DNA from: Gemmatimonadota bacterium
GTDB lineage: Bacteria > Gemmatimonadota > Gemmatimonadetes > Longimicrobiales > Gaopeijiaceae
Reading direction: 5' to 3'
Assembly (NCBI GenBank): GCA_030550695.1
Contig: JAUQOX010000021.1
Location: 1 to 20,474 of the forward strand
Length of the DNA stretch: 20,474 nucleotides
A program made the translations under genes and the position numbers. Shown piece after piece: positions 14,131-20,474 of this stretch; the stretch's first letter is position 1, and every line of letters begins with the position of its first letter. A model generated the notes under the pieces. That model was not told the DNA's origin, searched no databases, and was given only the letters and a program-made list of their open reading frames with translations.

Positions 14131-15156
14131 ATGGGCATGGGGGGTGTTCCGGTGAAGCAGCGGGAACCTACGGTGGTGGTGTTGGCGGCCGGAAGTTCCA
14201 CCCGCTTCGGGCGCCCCAAGCAGTGGGAACCTGTGGGACCTGCCGGCGAGACCCTTTTGGATTATGCCCTCTTCGACGCTTCCCGGGCGGGTTTCCGCCG
14301 GGCCGTCCTTGTCGTGCCGCCCGGGCCTGTGCAGCTGCTTCCCGCCGAACTCACCCAGCGGTGGGGGCAGGTCCTTCAGATGGTGCTCCACCCCCAGCGC
14401 CTGGAAGATCTGGACCTGGGGGGGGAGACGGTGCCGGACGACCTGCGGCGACGATGGTGCGCGACTCGAAAAAAGCCCTGGGGGACGGCCCATGCTTTGC
14501 TCTCGGCCGCCCGGCACCTTGCAGGGCCCTTCGTGGTGCTGAACGCCGACGATTTCTATGGCTTGGCAGCCTTCCGGGAGGGGGTGGCCCTGGCCGGAAC
14601 GCTTGAAGAAACCGATCAGCGGACCTTCGGTTTGGTGGCCTACCGCCTGGCCGATACCCTCTCCGCCCATGGGGGAGTCAATCGGGGGATTTGCAGGGTA
14701 GGGGAGGGCGGCTGGTTGGAGGGGATCCTGGAGGGGATGGACCTCCGGTGGCAAGGGGATCAGGTGGTGGGCAGAACAGCGGACGGAAACCTCCTTGTCC
14801 TTTCGGGTCAGGAGCCCGTCTCCACGAACTTTTGGGTTTTCACGCCCGCACTTTTTCCCCTCCTGGAAGAAGGATTCCGCGCCTTTCTCGGTGGCTTGAT
14901 AGCGGAACCGGATCGGGTGTCCCGCGTGGAGTTCCTGCTCCCTGACGAGATGTCCCGGGCCCTCTCGGAGGGGAAGGTCCGGGTTCGGGTGCGGGGGGGG
15001 GGCGACTTCTTCCTGGGCCTCACCCATCCCCAGGACCTTGAGGAGGTGAGGGCCGGGCTCGCAGCCATGGTCCGGGCGGGAGATTACCCCTCTCCTCTGT
15101 GGGAAAGCGTGGGAAAGCCTCACGATAAACCGTTCGACGCTGCGTTCAGGGGGTGA
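14131..15156 (+). CDS. GT-A-fold nucleotidyltransferase, sugar-phosphate type
   Basis: A 341-residue cytoplasmic NTP-transferase. The N-terminal signature LAAGSSTRFGRPKQ (18-31) binds the nucleotide phosphates; GPAGETLLDYALFDASRAGF (36-55) and KPWGTAHA (115-122) are typical of a family of single-domain nucleotidyltransferases; NADDFYG (138-144) supplies the metal-binding acid; STNFWVF lies near residues 231-237. Expected reaction is NTP plus sugar-1-phosphate (or phospho-alcohol) to NDP-sugar and pyrophosphate, but the substrate is unknown. It lacks a GlmU-type acyltransferase domain and is clearly not the canonical MurU sequence. ATG 14131 has GGAG 6 bases upstream, 13 bases after the SpmA-SpmB stop; its stop overlaps the start region of the SSS symporter. 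No sugar kinase is in the operon; a galactokinase lies nearby on the other strand. Confidence 0.85.
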   Translation: MGMGGVPVKQREPTVVVLAAGSSTRFGRPKQWEPVGPAGETLLDYALFDASRAGFRRAVLVVPPGPVQLLPAELTQRWGQVLQMVLHPQRLEDLDLGGETVPDDLRRRWCATRKKPWGTAHALLSAARHLAGPFVVLNADDFYGLAAFREGVALAGTLEETDQRTFGLVAYRLADTLSAHGGVNRGICRVGEGGWLEGILEGMDLRWQGDQVVGRTADGNLLVLSGQEPVSTNFWVFTPALFPLLEEGFRAFLGGLIAEPDRVSRVEFLLPDEMSRALSEGKVRVRVRGGGDFFLGLTHPQDLEEVRAGLAAMVRAGDYPSPLWESVGKPHDKPFDAAFRG

Positions 15157-15158
15157 CG

Positions 15159-16934
15159 ATGCGGCTCAACTTTTGGGACTGGGTGGTGGTGGCCATGTAT
15201 GGCGCTGTGGTCCTCGCCGTGGGTTTGGCTTTTGTTCGCCGGGCTGGTCGCGGCACGGAGGAGTTCTTTCTGGCGGGAAGGAAACTGCCCTGGTGGCTCT
15301 TGGGCACTTCCATGGTGGCCACCACCTTCTCCACGGACACTCCCAACCTGGTGACGGACCTGGTGCGGAACGGCGGGGTGAGCCGCAATTGGCTTTGGTG
15401 GGCCTTCGTCATCACCGGGATGTGTACGGTGTTCTTCTATGCCCGTCTCTGGCGTCGCTCGGGAGCCCTTACGGACATGGCGTTCTACGAACTTCGCTAT
15501 TCCGGAAAGCCGGCTGCTTTCCTGCGGGGCTTTCGGGCGCTTTACCTGGGGGTGTTCTTCAACGTCATGATCATGGCCACGGTGACCCTGGCGGCCATCA
15601 AGATCGGAGGTGTGCTCCTCGGGGTGGGGAAGTACGAGGTCGTTCTGCTGGCGGGAACGCTCACCGTCCTCTATTCGGCCACCTCCGGTCTGTGGGGTGT
15701 CGTGGTGACGGATCTTCTCCTTTTCGTGTTGGCCATGGTGGGATCGGTGGCGGCAGCCTACTATGCCTTGGCCCACCCACAGGTGGGCGGCTTGTCCGGG
15801 CTCCTGACCCATCCGGAGCTTGCTGGTAAGCTATCGTTCCTTCCGGATTTCTCCGACTGGAAGACCGCTGCGGCGGTGTTCGTGGTCCCGGTGGCCGTGC
15901 AGTGGTGGAGCACCTGGTACCCTGGAGCTGAGCCCGGGGGCGGTGGATACGTGGCCCAACGCATGCTGGCGGCCAAGAACGAGAAGGAGGCCATGGGCGC
16001 CACCCTCTGGTTCAACATCGCCCATTACGCCCTGCGCCCGTGGCCTTGGATCCTGGTGGGATTGGCCTCCCTGGTGGTCTACCCTACCCTGGAGTCCATC
16101 CATGCAGCCTTTCCCCATCTCCACCCCTCTATCGTCCGCCACGATCTTGCCTATCCGGCCATGCTGGTCTTCCTCCCCACCGGGCTCCTCGGGCTGGTGG
16201 TGGCTTCCTTGGCAGCGGCCTACATGAGCACCGTCAGCACCCACCTCAATTGGGGTGCCTCCTATGTGGTGGATGACTTCTACCGGAGGTTCGTGCGCCG
16301 GAACGCATCGGAAGGTCACTATGTGCAGGTGGGTCGGCTCACCACCCTGGCCCTCATCGTCTTGGCGGGAGGGGTCTCCCTGTGGCTGGAGAACGCCCTC
16401 CAGGCGTTTCAGATCCTGTTGCAGATCGGGGCCGGAACCGGCTTGGTCTTCCTGCTCCGGTGGTTTTGGTGGCGCATCAACGCCTGGAGCGAGGTGGCGG
16501 CCATGGTGGTGTCGTTTCTCGTGGCGGCCTACTTCCAGTTTGTCCACGCCAGGCTGGGACTCTCCCCCTTGGACCCCTCGTTGGAGCTGGTGGCGGGCGT
16601 GGCGGTGACGACCCTGGGCTGGCTTGTGGTCACGCTCCTGACTCCGCCGACCGATGCCGACACTTTGCGGACCTTCTATCGCCGAATTCGTCCCTTCGGA
16701 CAGGGGTGGCAAAGGGTGTTGGGCGCGGAGGCCGTCGCGGTCGGACCGGAAGCCGGCGGTGTGGCCAGGGGTTTCCTTGGATGGTTCTTGGGAGTGGCGG
16801 CGGTCTACGGGGCCCTTTTCGGCTTCGGCTTCCTCCTGTACAGGCAAATCGTCGCGGGACTATGGGGTTTGGGGGTGGCCTCGGCGGCCCTGTGGGGGAT
16901 CTTCCGGATCCTTCCCAAGACGGACCAGCCATGA
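15159..16934 (+). CDS. Sodium:solute symporter (SSS family)
   Basis: A 591-residue multi-helix inner-membrane transporter of the LeuT-fold SSS family. The N-terminus LNFWDWVVVAMYGAVVLAVGL is TM1, followed by the family pattern GTEEFFLAGRKLPWWLLGTSMVATTFS. TM8-region AAYMSTVSTHLNWGASYVVDDFYRRF contains the conserved serines and S-T that line the second sodium site and the D-F-Y/R motif. Substrate class is broad (sugars, amino acids, carboxylates, nucleobases); it cannot be read here. ATG 15159 has AGGGGGTGA immediately upstream; the GTG at 15153 overlapping the previous stop is an alternative adding two residues. It is the last of five tightly packed genes starting at 11465. The next gene begins after a 142-base gap that may hold its own promoter. 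Confidence 0.92.
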   Translation: MRLNFWDWVVVAMYGAVVLAVGLAFVRRAGRGTEEFFLAGRKLPWWLLGTSMVATTFSTDTPNLVTDLVRNGGVSRNWLWWAFVITGMCTVFFYARLWRRSGALTDMAFYELRYSGKPAAFLRGFRALYLGVFFNVMIMATVTLAAIKIGGVLLGVGKYEVVLLAGTLTVLYSATSGLWGVVVTDLLLFVLAMVGSVAAAYYALAHPQVGGLSGLLTHPELAGKLSFLPDFSDWKTAAAVFVVPVAVQWWSTWYPGAEPGGGGYVAQRMLAAKNEKEAMGATLWFNIAHYALRPWPWILVGLASLVVYPTLESIHAAFPHLHPSIVRHDLAYPAMLVFLPTGLLGLVVASLAAAYMSTVSTHLNWGASYVVDDFYRRFVRRNASEGHYVQVGRLTTLALIVLAGGVSLWLENALQAFQILLQIGAGTGLVFLLRWFWWRINAWSEVAAMVVSFLVAAYFQFVHARLGLSPLDPSLELVAGVAVTTLGWLVVTLLTPPTDADTLRTFYRRIRPFGQGWQRVLGAEAVAVGPEAGGVARGFLGWFLGVAAVYGALFGFGFLLYRQIVAGLWGLGVASAALWGIFRILPKTDQP

Positions 16935-16952
16935 GGAGTCGGACGGACACCC

Positions 16953-16982
16953 TTGCTGTACCTTCTTGTAGGGCATTACTCT
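16953..16982 (+). promoter_or_regulatory. Candidate promoter for the AGCS symporter gene
   Basis: TTGCTG (16953-16958), an 18-base spacer and TACTCT (16977-16982) resemble a sigma70 promoter with the critical T, A and T positions of the -10 kept. Transcription would begin near 16989 and give a leader of about 88 bases that includes the hairpin at 17021-17041. Confidence 0.3.
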
Positions 16983-17020
16983 AGCGCCTTTCGAGTGACG
17001 GGCTGGCACCCTTGGATTCA

Positions 17021-17041
17021 CCGGGAGGGGTCCCCGCCCGG
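17021..17041 (+). other. GC hairpin in the gap between SSS and AGCS symporter genes
   Basis: CCGGG pairs with CCCGG around an inner GGG/CCC stem (one A-G mismatch between them). No T-rich tail follows, so it is not a standard intrinsic terminator. It could be a leader structure for the AGCS gene or part of the end of the upstream transcript. Confidence 0.3.
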
Positions 17042-17076
17042 AGTTCCGTCGATCACCCTTCGAGGAGCGGAGGTCC

Positions 17077-18459
17077 ATGGAGCAATTCATCGACAGTCTC
17101 GGTGCCTGGCTGGACACCACGGCGGCTCATATTTGGGATTACATGGTGCCTGTCCTCTTCGGAGTGGGGCTCCTTCTCAGCGTTCGTATCGGCTTTCTTC
17201 AGGTTCGGAAGCTGCCCGTGGCCTTGAAGATGGCCTTGGGCAAACAGGCCCGAAGCTCCGGCGGCAGGGAAGGCGACGTCACCCCCTTCGCGGCCCTGGC
17301 CACGGCTTTGGCCGCCACCGTGGGCAACGGGAACGTCGCCGGCGTGGCTACGGCCATCTTTTGGGGTGGCCCCGGGGCCATCTTTTGGATGTGGGTCTGC
17401 GGTTTTTTGGGGATGGCCACCAAGTACTCGGAGGCGCTTCTGGGGGTGCATTTCCGCAAGAAGCACCCCGACGGGACCATCGCCGGGGGACCCATGTACT
17501 ACATCCGCTATGGACTCGGCGATACCCGCCTCTCCCATATCTTCGGCGGGTTCTTTGCCGTGTGCGGGGCTTTCGCGGCCCTCTTCGGCACCGGCAACAT
17601 GATGCAGAGCAACCAGATGTCCCTGGCCTTCCACAGCCAGTTCGGGATTCCCTTCCTGGTTTCGGGGATTGTCATCACGACCTTGGTGGCTCTCGTGGTC
17701 CTGGGTGGAATCAAGCGCATCGCCGCAGTGACCTCCCGATTGGTGCCGGCGATGATCGTCATCTATCTGGCCACGGGGACCATCGTTCTCCTTGACAACA
17801 TCGCCGGGATCCCCGGTGCCTTTCTGGCCATCTTCGAAGGGGCCTTCTCGCCGGTGGCGGCGACGGGGGGCTTCGCCGGGGCCGCCGTGCGGCAGGCCAT
17901 CCAGTTCGGCGCCCGCCGGGGAATCCTGTCCAACGAGGCGGGCCTGGGGAGCGCTCCCATCGCCCACGCCGCCGCCCAAACCCCCGGCCCCATCTACCAA
18001 GGGCTGATCGGCGTGACGGAGGTGTTCATCGACACCATCGTGGTGTGCACCTTCACGGCCCTGATCCTCTTGTCGTCCGGGGTTTGGACGACGGGCGTCG
18101 AGGGTGTGGCCATGACCGCCACCGCCTTCAGCGCCACCATCCCCTTCCTGGGAGGGACGGTGGTGGCCCTGTCTTCTTTCCTCTTCGGCTACAGCACCCT
18201 CATCGGGTGGTGCTACTACGGAGAGCAGTGCCTCAAGTACCTCTTCGGACTCCGCATCACCCTGATCTACCGCCTGGTGTTCATCGCCCTGACCTTCATC
18301 GGGTCGGTGGTGTCCATCAAGGTGGTGTTTTTCGTGGGCGACATCGCCAACGCCTTCATGGCCCTGCCGAACCTCATCGGACTCATGCTCTTGTCCGGGC
18401 TGGTGGCCCGCCTGACCAAGGAGGCCCTGGCTAAAGAGCCCATTTTCCAGAAGGCCTGA
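17077..18459 (+). CDS. Alanine/glycine:cation symporter (AGCS family)
   Basis: A 460-residue inner-membrane transporter. The family signatures are clear: FAALATALAATVGNGNVAGVATAIFWGGPGAIFWMW (about 69-104), GGPMYYI (143-149) and SNEAGLGSAPIAHAAA (about 286-301). AGCS proteins import alanine or glycine, in several cases both L- and D-alanine, with sodium. ATG 17077 has GGAGG 3 bases upstream and a further GAGGAG before it; the N-terminal amphipathic segment MEQFIDSLGAWLDT is typical. It follows the five-gene cluster but after a 142-base gap with a possible promoter and a hairpin, so it may be transcribed independently. Placement next to enzymes that would release D-Ala from murein peptides is suggestive, not proof of a link. 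It ends 52 bases from the convergent galactokinase. Confidence 0.95.
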   Translation: MEQFIDSLGAWLDTTAAHIWDYMVPVLFGVGLLLSVRIGFLQVRKLPVALKMALGKQARSSGGREGDVTPFAALATALAATVGNGNVAGVATAIFWGGPGAIFWMWVCGFLGMATKYSEALLGVHFRKKHPDGTIAGGPMYYIRYGLGDTRLSHIFGGFFAVCGAFAALFGTGNMMQSNQMSLAFHSQFGIPFLVSGIVITTLVALVVLGGIKRIAAVTSRLVPAMIVIYLATGTIVLLDNIAGIPGAFLAIFEGAFSPVAATGGFAGAAVRQAIQFGARRGILSNEAGLGSAPIAHAAAQTPGPIYQGLIGVTEVFIDTIVVCTFTALILLSSGVWTTGVEGVAMTATAFSATIPFLGGTVVALSSFLFGYSTLIGWCYYGEQCLKYLFGLRITLIYRLVFIALTFIGSVVSIKVVFFVGDIANAFMALPNLIGLMLLSGLVARLTKEALAKEPIFQKA

Positions 18460-18487
18460 GGCAGGCTTTCACGGGCCCCGGGGTGCC

Positions 18488-18506
18488 GGAGGGCGGAGGA
18501 CCCTCC
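18488..18506. terminator. Possible bidirectional terminator hairpin
   Basis: GGAGGG (18488-18493) pairs with CCCTCC (18501-18506) in the 52-base gap between the convergent AGCS and galactokinase stops. The location fits a shared terminator, but the stem is short and no T-tract follows on either strand, so support is weak. Confidence 0.25.
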
Positions 18507-18511
18507 CCCCC

Positions 18512-19747
18512 TCAGAGGACCGTCACCTCCGCCCCGGGGCCTGCCTCAGCCAGGAACAGGACCTCGTCCAGGGCCTTCCCGGCAACCTTCCCCTGGAAAT
18601 AGCCCTTTGCCAGGGAGGCTACGACCCGCTCCGCCCGCCCGGAATGGGCCAGGGCTACCATGCACCCGCCGAACCCCGCGCCGGTAAGGCGGGCCCCCGC
18701 GGCCCCCCCTTCCCGGGCCAATTCCACCAGCCGGTCCAACTCGGGGGAGCTCACCTCGTAGTCGTTCCGCAGGCTCTCGTGGGATGCATCCATGAGGATC
18801 CCGAAGGTGAAGAGATCTCCCTGGGCCATGGCCTCCTCTGCGGCATAGACTCGCGCCGCCTCGGTCACGACGTGCCGGAAACGTCGGAAGAGAAGGGGCG
18901 GAAGGGCATCCTCGCCCAATCTTAGGAGGTCGGCCACCGGAAAACGAAGGAGAAGGTCGCGGTAGGACAGGCTCTCCGTTGCCTCTTCTCCCCGGCCCCC
19001 GAGGGCCAGGCTCACCAGGGCCAAGGCCTCCCTGCAGCTCTGGGCCCGTTCGTTGTAGGCAGCTTGAACAGGGCCGGATTTCTCGGCCCGCGCCAGGGTG
19101 TGGGCCACAACGAAGGACCAGCCCTTCGGGATCGGGGTGTGGAAGAGGCGCAGGGGCTTGAATTCGATGCGGCTTGCGTGACCCTGCCGGGCGCCCAAGG
19201 CGATGGCCTGGTCCATCCCGCCCCCTTGGGTTCCCGTGTACCGTTCCGCCCGGGCCATTTCTTCCGCCAGCTCGAGGAGGGGAAGGTGCAGTTCGTTCGC
19301 CGCAAGAAGGGCCTGGGCCATGGCGATCACCAAAGCGGATGAAGAAGAGAGCCCGGAGGCCACCGGCACGCTGGAACTGACGAGGGCGTCCAGGCCCCTC
19401 AGGGGACCAAGACGCTGGGCCAAGGCTTGGCAGGCCGCCTTGAGGTAATTCCCCCAGTCGCCCGGGGGGTAGGGCTCGATCCGGTGCGAGAGTTCGAAGT
19501 CTCTGGGCGGGAATTCCGCCAGGGCGTTCCGGACCCTCACCAGGGCATCGTCCCGGGGCCGGAAAAGGATCCGCACCTCCTTGCGGAGAGCCATGGGGAA
19601 GACGGGCAGTCCGTTGTAGTCGGTATGTTCTCCGATGAGATTCACCCGTCCGGGGGCCCGGGAGAGGTGGGTGGGAAAGGTGCCGAAATGGCCCTTGAAC
19701 ACCTCGCCGGGCCGATCCAAGCCGTGGGCTTTCCACGATTCCTTCAT
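18512..19747 (-). CDS. galK: Galactokinase (GHMP kinase superfamily)
   Basis: A 411-residue cytoplasmic kinase that phosphorylates galactose (or a close analogue) at C1 using ATP. The galactokinase signature GRVNLIGEHTDY spans 33-44, including catalytic R34 and substrate residues E40, H41 and D43. The GHMP ATP loop PVASGLSSSSAL is at 128-139, catalytic base D179 lies in GGGMDQA, and the third motif RLTGAGFGGC is near the C-terminus. ATG 19747 has GGGGGAG at good spacing; an ATG 24 bases earlier (19771) lacks a site. No galT, galE or transporter is adjacent, so the fate of galactose-1-phosphate is unclear; the nucleotidyltransferase at 14131 is a conceivable partner. The gene diverges from the S10 peptidase gene. 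Confidence 0.93.
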   Translation of the reverse strand: MKESWKAHGLDRPGEVFKGHFGTFPTHLSRAPGRVNLIGEHTDYNGLPVFPMALRKEVRILFRPRDDALVRVRNALAEFPPRDFELSHRIEPYPPGDWGNYLKAACQALAQRLGPLRGLDALVSSSVPVASGLSSSSALVIAMAQALLAANELHLPLLELAEEMARAERYTGTQGGGMDQAIALGARQGHASRIEFKPLRLFHTPIPKGWSFVVAHTLARAEKSGPVQAAYNERAQSCREALALVSLALGGRGEEATESLSYRDLLLRFPVADLLRLGEDALPPLLFRRFRHVVTEAARVYAAEEAMAQGDLFTFGILMDASHESLRNDYEVSSPELDRLVELAREGGAAGARLTGAGFGGCMVALAHSGRAERVVASLAKGYFQGKVAGKALDEVLFLAEAGPGAEVTVL

Positions 19748-19797
19748 CAGAGGTCTCCCCCACGAGGCCATGGGCGGCCGCGGCCGACCCCCAAGGT

Positions 19798-19826
19798 TTG
19801 CCGGCAGGGCGCCCCAACCCTAAGAT
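19798..19826 (+). promoter_or_regulatory. Candidate sigma70 promoter for the S10 peptidase gene
   Basis: TTGCCG (19798-19803), a 17-base spacer and TAAGAT (19821-19826) fit the sigma70 consensus with ideal spacing. Transcription would start near 19833, giving a leader of about 37 bases that contains the AGGAAGG ribosome binding site. This is the best promoter match in the window. Confidence 0.45.
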
Positions 19827-19869
19827 CGTCTAGACCTTCACCTTTCACCCCAAAGCAGGAAGGTAGACC

Positions 19870-20474
19870 ATGCCCCTCTCCTCCCCCAAGCCCCCCTGGG
19901 TCGCCCGGGGGTCGGGTGGTCCCCTCCCCATGGGTTTTTCTCTCCTCCTCCCCCCGGCGGTCCCGCCCCGCGGGTCACGAGGGCTGGCGCTGGTGCTCCT
20001 CACCTTGGCCCTGCCCTGGGGGGCATCGCCCGCCTGGACCCAGGAGCTGGACCTTCTCCCCGAGAGCCCCGTCGTCACTGAGCACAGCGTCACGATTCGC
20101 GGTCAACGGGTCCGGTATCGGGCCGAGGCCGGCACCCTTCCCATCCGGGAAAGGGGGAAGCTCATGGCCCGGATGTTCTATGTGTATTATGCCCGGACGG
20201 ATCTCCCCCCCACCACCGTGCGGCCGCTCCTTTTCTCGTTCAATGGAGGACCCGGCACCGCCTCGGTCTGGATGCATCTGGGCTACACGGGGCCCCGGCG
20301 GGTCCGGTACGACGACGAGGGGTTTGCCTTGCGGCCGCCGGTGGGTCTGGAAGACAACCCCCACAGCATCCTGGATGTGGCCGACATCGTCTACATCGAC
20401 CCGGTGGCCACGGGCTTCAGTCGCATGGTGGAGGGGGAGGATGAACACAAGTATCACGGGACCCTGGCCGACAT
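19870..20474 (+). CDS. S10-type serine carboxypeptidase, 3' partial
   Basis: The first 201 codons are inside the window; the frame stays open to the right edge. The N-terminus is rich in proline and arginine, followed by a hydrophobic stretch (LALVLLTLALPWGASPA, about residues 38-54), consistent with a Sec signal peptide and export. RGQRVRYRAEAGTLPI and MFYVYYAR precede SFNGGPGTASVWMHLG (123-138), the oxyanion-region signature NGGPG of serine carboxypeptidases. ENPHSILD-like DNPHSILDVADIVYIDPVATGFSR (162-185) is the next conserved block. The catalytic serine, aspartate and histidine lie beyond the window. ATG 19870 has AGGAAGG at proper spacing; ATG 19930 is an in-frame alternative that still keeps the signal segment. 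The enzyme likely trims C-terminal residues from peptides in the periplasm or outside. Confidence 0.88.
   Translation, partial: MPLSSPKPPWVARGSGGPLPMGFSLLLPPAVPPRGSRGLALVLLTLALPWGASPAWTQELDLLPESPVVTEHSVTIRGQRVRYRAEAGTLPIRERGKLMARMFYVYYARTDLPPTTVRPLLFSFNGGPGTASVWMHLGYTGPRRVRYDDEGFALRPPVGLEDNPHSILDVADIVYIDPVATGFSRMVEGEDEHKYHGTLAD

Noticed and set aside
14023..15123. 366-codon minus-strand open frame opposite the nucleotidyltransferase
   Set aside because: A shadow of a gene with a complete active site; no motif of its own.
18546..19817. 423-codon second minus-strand frame over galactokinase
   Set aside because: Frame-shifted shadow of galK rich in Gly, Arg and Pro.

Overview
The window is a dense, GC-rich bacterial chromosomal segment with 20 protein genes, two of them cut by the window ends. 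No rRNA, tRNA, CRISPR array, insertion sequence or phage gene was found. The outer-membrane porin, the tat-independent signal peptides and the lipoprotein cytochrome indicate a Gram-negative. High GC, an S10 serine carboxypeptidase, a fused SpmA-SpmB protein, SSS and AGCS sodium symporters and an Asp-box beta-propeller protein together resemble Gemmatimonadota or Acidobacteriota. That placement is an inference from gene content, and the phylum cannot be settled from this sequence alone.

Layout. (1) 3-3879: three plus-strand genes joined by ATGA-type overlaps: a secreted Asp-box protein (5' end missing), an APC amino acid permease and a PLP aminotransferase. (2) 3912-6910: a minus-strand di-haem lipoprotein cytochrome, then two aldo/keto reductases facing each other tail to tail. 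(3) 7057-9258: plus-strand small genes: SGNH hydrolase, SAM methyltransferase, a 61-residue two-helix membrane protein and a YfcE-type phosphodiesterase. The last of these overlaps, antisense, the 3' end of the next minus-strand gene. (4) 9086-11106: minus-strand alginate-export-type porin followed by family 5 uracil-DNA glycosylase. (5) 11465-16934: five tightly packed plus-strand genes: M15 carboxypeptidase, M14 MpaA-like murein peptide amidase, SpmA-SpmB fusion, sugar-phosphate-type nucleotidyltransferase and SSS symporter. A separately promoted AGCS alanine/glycine symporter follows at 17077-18459. (6) 18512-20474: galactokinase on the minus strand, diverging from an S10 peptidase that runs off the right end.

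The most coherent functional story is region 5. A signal-less M15 peptidase and an MpaA-like amidase would together take apart murein stem peptides in the cytoplasm (removing the terminal D-Ala, then releasing meso-diaminopimelate). They are co-transcribed with a predicted membrane transporter/gate protein, a nucleotidyltransferase and a sodium symporter, with an alanine/glycine symporter next door. I propose this as a possible cell-wall peptide salvage locus; the peptidase families are clear, but the pathway assignment is inference.

Other points of interest are a 173-base convergent overlap between the phosphodiesterase and the glycosylase, an internally duplicated cytochrome, a glycine-rich G-quadruplex-prone insert in the permease, and a hairpin-rich leader before the first aldo/keto reductase.
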